Shown piece by piece: positions 1-8,200 of a stretch of DNA of 9,105 nt (the stretch's first letter is position 1; every line of letters starts with the position of its first letter). The DNA comes from Sandaracinaceae bacterium (GTDB taxonomy: Bacteria > Myxococcota_A > Polyangia > Polyangiales > JAFGIB01), in the NCBI GenBank assembly GCA_017881145.1, contig JADGRG010000452.1, forward strand, positions 1 through 9,105, in the 5' to 3' direction. A program made the translations under genes and the position numbers. The notes under the pieces are model-generated. The model was not told where the DNA came from, did no database searches, and worked only from the letters and a program-made list of their open reading frames with translations.

Positions 1-220
1 CGTCAGCGAGGGCAAGATTCAGCGCGGTGCCAAGGCGCGACTCTTGCGCGAGTCTGCGCTGGTCTGGGAGGGCACAATCCGGTCGCTGCGTCGCATCAAG
101 GACGACGTGAAGGAAGTGACTGCCGGCCTCGAATGCGGCATTGGCCTAGACTACGCCGAGATCAAAGAGAACGACGTCATCGAGTGCTTCGAGATGCAAG
201 AGGTGACAGCCGTCCTTTGA
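1..220 (+). CDS. infB: Translation initiation factor IF-2, C-terminal end (partial)
   Basis: Reading from base 2, the last 72 codons of IF-2 are present and end in TGA at 218-220; the rest lies before the window. IF-2 is the GTPase that brings initiator fMet-tRNA to the 30S subunit. The visible part is the C-terminal beta-barrel domain that recognises formyl-methionine. It carries the family's recognisable strings: an IQRGAKARLLRE stretch, a SLRRIKDDVKEV stretch, then ECGIGL and a final ENDVIECFEMQEV. Cys and the two Gly of ECGIGL sit in the fMet-binding region of the family. The protein ends normally, just after the last conserved strand. It is followed at 26 nt by ylxP, the usual bacterial order. 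Identification is firm even though only a fragment is visible. Confidence 0.96.
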   Translation, partial: VSEGKIQRGAKARLLRESALVWEGTIRSLRRIKDDVKEVTAGLECGIGLDYAEIKENDVIECFEMQEVTAVL

Positions 221-246
221 GCGCAACTTGGCGCAGCGTGTGAACC

Positions 247-594
247 ATGGTCGTAGGGGTGTGTCGCATCGTGTTTTCGCTGCCCGGCAATGACTCTCTC
301 AAGGGCAAGCGCAGCATCGTGCGGCGGCTGGTCGAACGCTCCAGGAGCCGCTTCAACGTCGCGATCGCGGAGGTCGCCGACCTCGACGCGCATCGCCGAG
401 CGACGCTTGGTTTTGCGGTCGTCAGCAACGACGCACGGCACGCCAACTCCATGCTCGATCACATCACGGACTTCATGGTTGGGATGACGGAGGCGGTTGC
501 GGTCGATCGCACGCTGGAGATTCTGCACGTCGAGGGGGAGCCTGCACCGCTGTCCATGCGGGAGCTGCCTCCGGTCGACGACGAGGAGCGCTAG
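247..594 (+). CDS. ylxP: YlxP/DUF503 family small protein, possible ribosome-maturation factor
   Basis: This 115-residue protein matches the DUF503 (YlxP) family. The N-terminal strand MVVGVCRIVFSLP is followed by SLKGKRSIVRRLVERSRSRF and then the family hallmark NVAIAEVADLDAHRRATLGF with AVVSND (residues 37-62). Family members are about 90-100 residues and are usually encoded between infB and rbfA, exactly as here; a role near ribosome assembly is generally inferred but the biochemistry is poorly defined. The start is the ATG at 247, because the conserved first strand begins there. No strong Shine-Dalgarno sequence is seen, so translation may be coupled to infB. The last 20 or so residues (about 96-115) are an acidic, proline-containing tail beyond the usual family end. 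The stop at 592-594 precedes the rbfA start by 4 nt. Confidence 0.9.
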   Translation: MVVGVCRIVFSLPGNDSLKGKRSIVRRLVERSRSRFNVAIAEVADLDAHRRATLGFAVVSNDARHANSMLDHITDFMVGMTEAVAVDRTLEILHVEGEPAPLSMRELPPVDDEER

Positions 595-598
595 CGCC

Positions 599-979
599 GT
601 GCCGACTCCCAAAGCCAAGCGTAGCGAGCGCGTCGCCGAGCGCATCAAGGCGGAGCTGATGGAGCTCTTGCTTCGGGGAGAGGTGCGCGATCCCGCGCTC
701 GTCGACATCTATGTCACGAACGTGTTGCTGACCGACGACTTGCGCCATGCGCGAATCTACGTGCGCTTGACTCGCTCCGAAGCAGATGTCGACCAGCGCA
801 AGCGTGTGACACGCGCTCTAGAACGAGCGGCTGGCTACGTGAGGCGTGAATTGGGGTCGCGCTTGCAGCTCCAGTACGTGCCGGATCTGAAATTCTTCTG
901 GGATGAGGGGCTCGATCGCGCAGCGCGGGTGGACGCTGTGCTGGAGGAGCTCAAGCGTGAGGGGGGCGGTCATGAGTAA
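599..979 (+). CDS. rbfA: 30S ribosome-binding factor RbfA
   Basis: The 126-residue product is RbfA, a KH-fold protein that binds the 30S subunit near helix 1 of 16S rRNA during late maturation and cold adaptation. The family pattern is complete: an N-terminal helix RVAERIKAELMELL, the GEVRDPAL turn (28-34), the strand VDIYVTNVLLTDDLRHARIYV (35-55), the helix RALERAAGYVRRELG (72-86) with the Ala-Gly kink of RbfA KH domains, and the YVPDLKFFWDEGLD strand (93-106). Length is normal. The start is the GTG at 599: it puts the protein at family length, and GAGGAG at 583-588 sits 10 nt upstream as a good ribosome binding site. An upstream ATG at 497 in the same frame would add 34 unrelated residues that overlap ylxP. 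The stop overlaps the start of the next gene by 8 nt. Confidence 0.95.
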   Translation: MPTPKAKRSERVAERIKAELMELLLRGEVRDPALVDIYVTNVLLTDDLRHARIYVRLTRSEADVDQRKRVTRALERAAGYVRRELGSRLQLQYVPDLKFFWDEGLDRAARVDAVLEELKREGGGHE

Positions 980-1982
980 CCTTGCACTCGCCGAGGCGGT
1001 GCGGCTGGTGAAACAAGGTCAGCGCTTCTTGCTGACCTGTCACGTGCTGCCGGACGCTGACGCGGTCGGATCGATGCTCGGGCTGGCGGAAATTCTGCGC
1101 TCGCTCGGCAAGGAGGTCTACCTCTACAACCGCGATCCGATACCTCCGCAGCTGCATTTCTTGCCGGGTGTCGATGCGGTGCGGAACTCGATTCCCACTG
1201 GCATGCACTTCGACGCTACCTTCATCACCGACACCGCGGCGCGTTCGCTGCTTCCGCGTCGCTTTCCGTCGCACGCTGTAACCGGCCCCGTCGTGATCAT
1301 CGACCATCATGTGGCGCACGATGATTTCGGCGATGTAGTGGTGCGAGACGTCAGTGCCTGCGCAACCGCCGTCGTGGTGCTGGACGTGGCCGCCGCGCTC
1401 GGTGTGCGGCGGCCCTTGTCGCTGGCAGCGGGCGCGCCTCTCTACACGGCGCTGGTGGCCGATACGGGTGGTTTCCGATACCCCGGCACCACAGCGCAAA
1501 CGCTGCGCATCGCTGCCGATCTCCTGGACACGGGCGTCGACGCCTGGACCGTTGCATCCAACATCTTCGAAGGCTGGTCGATGGCGCGACTGCGGCTCCT
1601 GGGCTCGGCCATCAACGCCATGGAGACCGAATATGCTGGGCGCGTGGCAGTGGTGACCGTTCCACTCGCCATGCTGGATAAAGCCGGCGCGACCGACGAC
1701 GCCGCCGAAGGCCTCGTCGAATACGGTCGTATGCTCAAGGGCGTCGAGATCTCCGCCATGCTCTGGGAGCGCCGTCCACGCACCGACGAAACCATCGAGG
1801 GGCTCACGCTGACACGCGTTTCCCTGCGCTCTGCCGGTCGCGCGGACGTGTCCAAAGTGGCTGTGGCGTTGGGCGGTGGCGGGCACCGTGCCGCTGCTGG
1901 TGCCACGATGAATCTCGACCTGCGCAGCGCGCGCGAGTTGGTCGTGCTCGAGGCGGGTCGCGAGCTAGGGATCGACCCCTGA
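972..1982 (+). CDS. nrnA: DHH/DHHA1 phosphoesterase, NrnA-type (oligoribonuclease / pAp phosphatase)
   Basis: The 336-residue product belongs to the DHH-DHHA1 superfamily. NrnA members hydrolyse 2-5 nt nanoRNAs and, in many species, 3'-phosphoadenosine-5'-phosphate to AMP, using Mn2+. The metal-binding motifs are all visible: motif I CHVLPDADAVGS (23-34, with His24, Asp28 and Asp30), motif II TD (86-87), the DHH triad (111-113) in VVIIDHHVAHDDFG, and motif IV ALVADTGGFRYP (160-171, Asp164). The C-terminal DHHA1 substrate-binding domain ends in GGGGHRAAAG (301-310). The start is the ATG at 972, preceded by a GAGGGGGG element at 959-966; an upstream in-frame ATG at 903 would lie wholly within rbfA. 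The gene overlaps rbfA by 8 nt, which suggests translational coupling. Activity on nanoRNA versus pAp cannot be separated by sequence alone. Confidence 0.93.
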   Translation: MSNLALAEAVRLVKQGQRFLLTCHVLPDADAVGSMLGLAEILRSLGKEVYLYNRDPIPPQLHFLPGVDAVRNSIPTGMHFDATFITDTAARSLLPRRFPSHAVTGPVVIIDHHVAHDDFGDVVVRDVSACATAVVVLDVAAALGVRRPLSLAAGAPLYTALVADTGGFRYPGTTAQTLRIAADLLDTGVDAWTVASNIFEGWSMARLRLLGSAINAMETEYAGRVAVVTVPLAMLDKAGATDDAAEGLVEYGRMLKGVEISAMLWERRPRTDETIEGLTLTRVSLRSAGRADVSKVAVALGGGGHRAAAGATMNLDLRSARELVVLEAGRELGIDP

Positions 1983-1989
1983 GCTGCCG

Positions 1990-2925
1990 GTGCCCCTGAA
2001 CGAAACGCCACCGCACGGGATTCTGGTCGTCGACAAGCCCAAGGGGCGGTCGTCGCACGATCTCGTGCAGACGCTACGGCGTGCGCTGCGAACGCGGGCC
2101 GTGGGGCATGCCGGCACGCTGGATCCGATGGCCACGGGTGTCCTGGTTCTGGGCGTGGGCGAAGGCACCAAGCTCCTGCATTATTTGAGCGGCGACGACA
2201 AGACCTACCTTGCAACCGCGAAGCTGGGAGCAGAGACGAGCACCTTGGATGCCGAGGGGGCGGTGGTGGCCGAAGCGGCAGTGCCAGAGGCCTTGACGCT
2301 GCAGCTGGTAGCGGCTGCCGCTGGTTGCTTCGTAGGTGAGATCGTGCAGCGAGCGCCCGCGGTGTCGGCGATCAAGGTCGACGGCGTGGCGCTTCACAAG
2401 CGCGTTCGGCGCGGCGAGGACGTGCAAGCGCCGGAGCGGAACGTGGTCGTGCGGGACCTCGAAGTGTTGGCTCTACGCGGCAACGAGATTGACCTGCGCG
2501 TGCATTGTGGCAAGGGCTTCTACGTGCGTTCGCTGGCCCGCGATCTCGCGCTTTCGCTCGGCACTCGCGGGCACCTCTGCGTGCTGCGTCGCATCCAGAG
2601 CGGCTGCTTCACGCTCGACGACGCGGTTCCCTATTCCGGCCTCGAGGATGCGAGAAAGGGCGACGAAACGGCCCGAGCGACTTTGCGGGCGCGGCTCTTG
2701 CCGCTGGCGGCGGCGCTGCGTGCGGTGCCGAAGATCCGGGTCAATGCAAACGGTGTCACGGATGTACGTCAGGGCCGGGCGCTTTCGGCTGAGCGCATCA
2801 CGAGCGGCGGCTTGCCGCCGGAGGGCTCTGCGCTGGTGGCGGTGCTCGATGAACAGGAGCAGCTGATAGCTCTGGCGCAGCGTCGTGGCGACCTGGTCGA
2901 AATCAAGCGTGGCATCTTCGGGTAG
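1990..2925 (+). CDS. truB: tRNA pseudouridine(55) synthase TruB
   Basis: The 311-residue product is TruB, which isomerises U55 in the T loop of most tRNAs. The N-terminal GILVVDKPKGRSSHDLV (10-26) is family motif I. GHAGTLDPMATGVL (39-52) holds the catalytic Asp45. A KTYLATAKLGAETSTLDAEG block (71-90) and an APAVSAIKVDGVALHKRVR block (122-140) follow, and VHCGKGFYVRSLARDL (171-186) is the motif with the conserved Gly-Lys-Gly and Arg. The remainder (about 245-311) forms the small PUA-like C-terminal domain. The start is the GTG at 1990, 7 nt after nrnA, giving the usual short leader before motif I; no clear ribosome binding site is seen, so coupling to nrnA is likely. Placement after infB-rbfA is canonical. 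Confidence 0.96.
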   Translation: MPLNETPPHGILVVDKPKGRSSHDLVQTLRRALRTRAVGHAGTLDPMATGVLVLGVGEGTKLLHYLSGDDKTYLATAKLGAETSTLDAEGAVVAEAAVPEALTLQLVAAAAGCFVGEIVQRAPAVSAIKVDGVALHKRVRRGEDVQAPERNVVVRDLEVLALRGNEIDLRVHCGKGFYVRSLARDLALSLGTRGHLCVLRRIQSGCFTLDDAVPYSGLEDARKGDETARATLRARLLPLAAALRAVPKIRVNANGVTDVRQGRALSAERITSGGLPPEGSALVAVLDEQEQLIALAQRRGDLVEIKRGIFG

Positions 2926-2931
2926 TACGCG

Positions 2932-5160
2932 ATGAACGCACCACTCTCCAGCCTTGCAGCAGTGAGCGTGCCAACTCCCGTCCGGCGAAATGCTCGCCTG
3001 CTTGGGCTCGTACTCTCGTCTGCGGTGTGCGCGCTCCTTCTCACTTTGTTCTGGGTTCGCAGCGGGTTTGCTCTGAGCGCGGGCACAGGTTTCCTGGTCT
3101 GGCACGCCTCCGATCCAGGAGGCTGCGCCGAAGCGCAGAGCGCCGCCGGGGCTTCGCTCACCAGCGAGCCGTTCGTGCTGCCAGGATCCGCGCCTTTCGG
3201 CTGCATCCGCTGGCGGACATTCTGGGTGGTGCCGCGTCAGAGGCAAAGCGTGTTCGAGCTCGATGCTCGCGGCAGTGTCGAGCTATCGATCGATGGTCGC
3301 CGCGTCGCGCTGCATCGCACGCGTCCAAAGGCTGACACGTTCACCGGCGAAGCCGCGTTACTGATCGGCGTGCATCGCGTCGAGTTGCTCTATCGTCGGG
3401 GATCGGCGCCAGGCTACCTGCGGGTTCGCGAGCAGGATCTGCGTGAGGCGCACTACATCTATGTGCTGGCTCCGCTGCAGAGAGAGCGCTTCTTCGCGAG
3501 CGAGACACGCGCGAGGGAAGCACTTCCACTTGTCGCTGAATCCCGCGCTTGGCTTCCGCCTGCCTGCGTCGCGCTTCTTTCGCTTTGTGCACTGCTGCTC
3601 TGGCTGACGCGTCGAATATTGCGTGGCAGCCGAGCTCCATGGCGCGTGCTTGCCTGCTCGCTCGCGATAGTCGTGCTGGCATACCAGGTGCGTGTCGCTG
3701 CCTTGCCCTTCGATGGCGCTTACACCGACGAGCTCGCCTACTCGACCGCTGGTCGCCATTACGTGCGCAACGTCTTGGTGGGTGACTACACCACCGAGGC
3801 CTTCCGCTGGAACTACCCGCATCCACCGCTTGCCAAGTGGCTCTACGGTCTCGCAGCCGAGCTCGGCGGACAAGACGGCGCACGCCGTGTGTCGGCGCTG
3901 CTTGGCGCGCTGAGTGTTGGGCTGATCGTGCCCATCGGTGCGACGCTCTTGTCGTTGGAGGTCGGGTTCGCGGCAGCAGCGATCGCCACGTTTCTCCCAC
4001 CGCTGGTTGCTCACTCGCGACTGACTGGGCTCGAATCGCCCGTGCTCTTCTTCTGGCTCGTCTCCGTGCTGGCGGCGTTGCGCTGGGCCAAGAGCGCGCT
4101 CGAACCAGGGAATGCGTCGCGCGGGTCCCTGGGCGATCCATGGGCAGCATGGCTCGCACCTCTGCTCGCAGTGCTGGGAGTCGGCTCGCGGATGACATGC
4201 GTGTGGGTGTTTCCATTGCTGCTGGCGGTGGTTCTGTACGTGCATGCGCAAGCCACGTCGCGTCAGCGCTTCGCGACGCTCGCTCTGGCTTGCGCGGGTG
4301 TGCTGGTCGGCGGCGGCTTGCTCTTCGCGCTCTGGCCGTGGCTCTGGGGACGTCCGGTCGAGGGCTGGCAACAGATGCTGGTGCGCTGGCGCGGTCAGCA
4401 CACCAGCGAGATCTTCCTCGGCACAAACCAGCGTCCGCCGCCGGTCGGTTACTACGCCGCGGCATTCATTGCGACCACGCCAGCATTCGTTTTGCTCTTT
4501 GGCTCGCTCGGTCTGGTGGCGGGTCTGCGCGGCCGCGCGACGCGAGTGGCCACGAGCTTTCTCGCGCTCTGGTTGCTGCTGCCGTTCGCACAGAGCCTCT
4601 CGTCGTTCCGACAGGATCTGGCGCGCTATGTGATCCCCGCGTGGCCTGCGCTCGCGCTGCTCGCAGCGCTCGGTGTGGATTCGCTGGTCCTTTGGCTACT
4701 GGCGCGGGTTGCGGGTCTTCGGCGCTTCGCAGGTTCGGCAGGCATATGGAGCGTCATGGCGCAGACAGTCCTCGTCGTCTACGTCGCGCTGGCGCTGCAT
4801 GCCGTCGAGCCATATCCACTCGATTATTTCAGCGAGCTCGTCGCAGGCCCTGAAGGCGTGGCTCGCTCGCACGCGTTCGAGCTTGCCTGGTGGGGTGAGG
4901 GCATCGGCGAAGCGGTGGGGTGGGTGAACGCGAATGCGCCTGCCGGCATGACGGTTCGCCTCGCAATCGAGCCGCACGACGTTCGGCCGCGGCTGCGCGA
5001 TGATCTGCGGGAGCGTCTCGCGGGACCGAGTGATTTCGTGATCACCAACCACTACAAGTTTCACCCGGAGACGCCCGTGGGCTGCCACCTCGCTCACCGG
5101 GTTGCGGTGCGCGGTGCGCCTCTCGCGGATGTCTACGATTGCAGGCGCCCGGGGCGCTAG
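2932..5160 (+). CDS. ArnT/PMT-like GT-C membrane glycosyltransferase with PA14-like N-terminal insert
   Basis: This 742-residue integral membrane protein resembles lipid-linked-sugar glycosyltransferases of the PMT/ArnT (GT39/GT83) type. TDELAY (265-270) after a membrane segment gives the acidic DE motif of the first extracytoplasmic loop. NYPHPPLAKW (294-303) is the HPPL motif, and LARYVIPAWPAL (563-574) is the RY-P motif before a late helix. About 12-13 hydrophobic segments can be counted. Unusually, TM1 (about 22-41) is followed by a 160-residue soluble stretch before TM2 (about 209-226). Within it, RWRTFWVVPRQRQSVFELDA, SVELSIDGRRV and GVHRVELLYRRGS (93-158) read like a PA14 domain. A soluble C-terminal tail (about 630-742) holds Cys718 and Cys737, a possible disulfide. 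The start is the ATG at 2932, 6 nt after truB, so the gene probably shares that transcript. Donor and acceptor cannot be told from sequence. Confidence 0.85.
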   Translation: MNAPLSSLAAVSVPTPVRRNARLLGLVLSSAVCALLLTLFWVRSGFALSAGTGFLVWHASDPGGCAEAQSAAGASLTSEPFVLPGSAPFGCIRWRTFWVVPRQRQSVFELDARGSVELSIDGRRVALHRTRPKADTFTGEAALLIGVHRVELLYRRGSAPGYLRVREQDLREAHYIYVLAPLQRERFFASETRAREALPLVAESRAWLPPACVALLSLCALLLWLTRRILRGSRAPWRVLACSLAIVVLAYQVRVAALPFDGAYTDELAYSTAGRHYVRNVLVGDYTTEAFRWNYPHPPLAKWLYGLAAELGGQDGARRVSALLGALSVGLIVPIGATLLSLEVGFAAAAIATFLPPLVAHSRLTGLESPVLFFWLVSVLAALRWAKSALEPGNASRGSLGDPWAAWLAPLLAVLGVGSRMTCVWVFPLLLAVVLYVHAQATSRQRFATLALACAGVLVGGGLLFALWPWLWGRPVEGWQQMLVRWRGQHTSEIFLGTNQRPPPVGYYAAAFIATTPAFVLLFGSLGLVAGLRGRATRVATSFLALWLLLPFAQSLSSFRQDLARYVIPAWPALALLAALGVDSLVLWLLARVAGLRRFAGSAGIWSVMAQTVLVVYVALALHAVEPYPLDYFSELVAGPEGVARSHAFELAWWGEGIGEAVGWVNANAPAGMTVRLAIEPHDVRPRLRDDLRERLAGPSDFVITNHYKFHPETPVGCHLAHRVAVRGAPLADVYDCRRPGR

Positions 5161-5188
5161 CCCGCGCTGCGACCTCCGAACGGATGCC

Positions 5189-5211
5189 GCCTGCCGCCAT
5201 CGGCTGCAGGC
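5189..5211. terminator. Hairpin between convergent genes, possible bidirectional terminator
   Basis: GCCTGC (5189-5194) pairs with GCAGGC (5206-5211), followed by one C/T mismatch and an inner GCC/GGC stem around an ATC loop. The hairpin is the main structure in the 52-nt gap between the stop codons of the glycosyltransferase (+) and the sulfatase-fold gene (-), and it ends 1 nt from the latter's stop. Neither strand has a run of T after the stem, so it is not a textbook intrinsic terminator. It may instead protect 3' ends or act with Rho. Confidence 0.35.
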
Positions 5212-5212
5212 T

Positions 5213-8200
5213 TCAACCGCCGTGCGCGACAGGTGGCTCGGGCGCAGTGCGCGGCACGAGCAGGAGGTGGTCCACCTCGAAGAGTGCTTCGGGCGACGCG
5301 CTATGCAGCTCAGCCTGCACGCTGCCGCGCGCTAGCGTGCCCGGTTCCAGTGACCAGCGATATTCGGCCCACGCGCCGTGCACGCGGACCGGAGCCAGTG
5401 ACTTGCCGCCGATCGATACGCGGAGCTCGGCAGGCAGGGCCGAGTCGATCCGCTTGATGCTGAGCACGGCGACGCAGCCGTAGGCTGCATCCGAGACCCG
5501 AGTCGGTACGGAAAGGCGTAGTGAAACCTGGGGGCTGCGCGTGGTGCAGGTGGTGCGATGCAGGTAATCCCAGTCGTGGCGGATCGGACCTGCGAAGCAA
5601 GTGCCAAACCCCGCAACGCCTGCATAGGCGCGCGTCACATCCGTGCCGCCGATTCGATGGCGGTCGATGGCGTGCAGTCGAACCAGCGACTCGCCGCTGT
5701 TGCGAAGCCCCGGCTCATCGCTGAGCCGCGGCACGATGACGTCGATCCCGCGCGGGTCGCCGAGCACACCGAGCCCACGCATCACGCCGTCGCGGACGTT
5801 GGTGTTGCGGTCCCAGCCCAACACCTCGACCAGGGGCGCGAAGGCTCGCGAATCACCCAGCTCTCCCATGGCGACCACGACCAGATGACGCGTGTGTGCT
5901 TCGGGCAAGAGGCTGATCAGAGGGTCGAGCGCTCGGGTGTCACGCAGGTGGCCGAGCCAACGCACTGCCTCCTCGCGTTCATAGCCGCTCGGCGCAATCC
6001 AGAGCGCGTCGATCAGCGAGGGCACCGCAGCCACATCACGCAATCGGCCGAGAGACACCGCGGCTCGGCTACGTACGCCCGGGTCCTCAGCGACGACCAG
6101 CTTGCGCAAGAGCGGCGCGGCTCGACCATCGAAGAGCCGTCCCATCGCGATCGCGGCTTCTGCAGACACCCACGGATTCTTGGTCTTGGTTGCGGCGAAG
6201 AGCGTGTCGCAGGCGCTGGCGTCGGCGAGCTTGCCGAGCAGGCGGGCTGCTTCGGCGCGATCTTCCGTCGCAGCGTGTTCATCGAGCGCAAGCTCCGACA
6301 GCGGCGCGACTGCGCGGCGGTCGCCGAGGCGACCCCACTCCAGCGCCAGCACCTGCGGGCGTGCGTCGATGGTGGCGACGGGCGCGAGCGAGTCGATGAA
6401 CGCGTAGACCTCGCCGCGCAGGGACTCGAGCCGGTGCGGGTCGTGGTCTGCGCGGTTGTCACGCTCTCTGGGATCGACGCTGAGATCGTAGAGCTCGAAG
6501 AGCCCAAAGCGCAGATCCGCGATCAGCTTGTAGGGCCAACTCACCACCATCTTCTTGTGAATGACCGCCGAGAACACTGGACCGCGGTCTCGCGCCTTGC
6601 CGAGCGCGAGCGCGCGCAAATCCACGCCGCGCATGCTGGATGGCTTGTCCACGTCCAGGAGCCCGAGCAGCGTGGGTGCAATGTCGATGCTCTCGACGGG
6701 GGCCGCGACGTGCTTGGGAGCGAGCCCCGTGGCGGCGATGATCAGCGGGACGCGCACCTGTTCTTCGTAGAGCGACGACCCGTGATAGACGCCTCCGTGC
6801 TCGTGGAACTCCTCGCCGTGATCGGCGGTGACGACCACCACCACTGGCTTGTGCAAGCGACGCTTGGTTTCACTCACCAAACGGCCGATGGCGCGGTCGG
6901 TCGCCAAGATCTCGCTGTCGTAGCGGTCGAGGTCGGAGTTGCCGAGCGTGGTTGCGTCGTAGGGTTCGTGAACGTCGAAGTAGTGCACCCAGAAGAGCGA
7001 GCTTGGCTCACCGCGAGAGAGGGTGCGATCCACTTCCTCGATCGCGCGGTCAGTCAGTTCCTCCGCCGGTCGGTCCTGGTGTTCGTGCAGCGCGAATCCA
7101 AAAGCGTCGTGCTCGTAGACGCTGAGCTTCTCGCCCGCCGTGTGGAAGATGCCTTGCGTGTAGAAGGCCGCAGTGTGGTAGCCGGCCTGCGTCACGACGC
7201 GTGGCAGCGTGTTCATCGGCGCTGGCTGGCCCAGCTCCAGCGTCTCGTGCAGGTACTCCGAGGTCATCAGCGAGCAGAGCGAGTAACTGGAGTGCGGCGC
7301 CTGCGCGTAGGCGTGATCGAAGACCACCGCATCTCTGGCGATTGCGTCCAGCTCGCTCGTGATGTGGCGGCCGTAGCCGTAGCAGCCGAGGTGGTCGGCG
7401 CGCAGCGCATCGACCGTGATCAAGAGCACGTGCGCGCCGGGTAGGGTGGGCAACCCCAGCGCTTCCTGCCCGGTCGCGCGACGCACGCGGGCGGCAGTCG
7501 CGCGCAGGCGTGCCAGGTCCGCGCTCTTGCGATCCACGGTCGGCAAGAGCGGCGCGATGCCTAACATGAGTGAGCGCGAATGCGGAACGTTTGCCGAGAG
7601 CAGCGCCACGCGCACGTTCTGGTTCTGATCGAGCGTGCCGAGACTCAAGTGGAACAAGAGCCCGAGCAGCACGGCGAGTGCAGCTCCGAAGCGAGGCAGG
7701 TCGCGCGGGATCCGGCCGCCGTCCCAGGCCCGTGCCAGAAGCAGCGTGGTGCAGAGCGCGTAGATGCCGAGCACCGAGGCGCTCAAGACTCCGTGCAGGT
7801 AGTCGTAGAGGTTGGGCAGCACCCGCTGGTTCAACTTGGCGATGCCAAAGCTCAGCGCGAGTAACCCGAGAAACACACGTCGCGCTGCAGCCGGCGGAGT
7901 GCGGCGGACTACGGTCACAAGCGCGTGAACAGCGTAAAGCGAACAGAAACCAGTGCAGGTGAGGAACACGCCTGCGACAAAGTGCAGCGCGGCTCGCGCA
8001 GGCAGGCGCGACATATGCCCGCCTTTGAAGAGCAGGTGCGTGACCACCAGCAACGCCGGCAGGAGCGCCAGCGTGAAGCAGAGCGAGAGCAGGCCCCGGC
8101 GGATGCGCACGCGGGAGGTGTCGGTCTGCGCGCGTTGCGTCGCGAGGCGGTCGATGGGCCCAGCAGCACACCCGTAGACGAGTCCACCGAGCGCACCGAG

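Noticed and set aside
951..1886. A 311-codon minus-strand open frame opposite nrnA.
   Set aside because: It lies entirely against a gene whose catalytic motifs are all recognised, has no family resemblance and no promoter; a GC-driven shadow.
3341..4465. Two long minus-strand frames opposite the glycosyltransferase.
   Set aside because: Their translations are low-complexity Arg/Ala/Ser-rich or unstructured, and the plus-strand frame has coherent membrane segments and motifs.
5558..7444. A 628-codon open frame on the plus strand, fully antisense to the sulfatase-fold gene.
   Set aside because: Long antisense frames are common in GC-rich genes. Its translation shows no recognisable motif and is rich in Arg, His, Val and Gln as expected for an antisense shadow, while the minus-strand frame carries clear sulfatase and HEAT motifs throughout.
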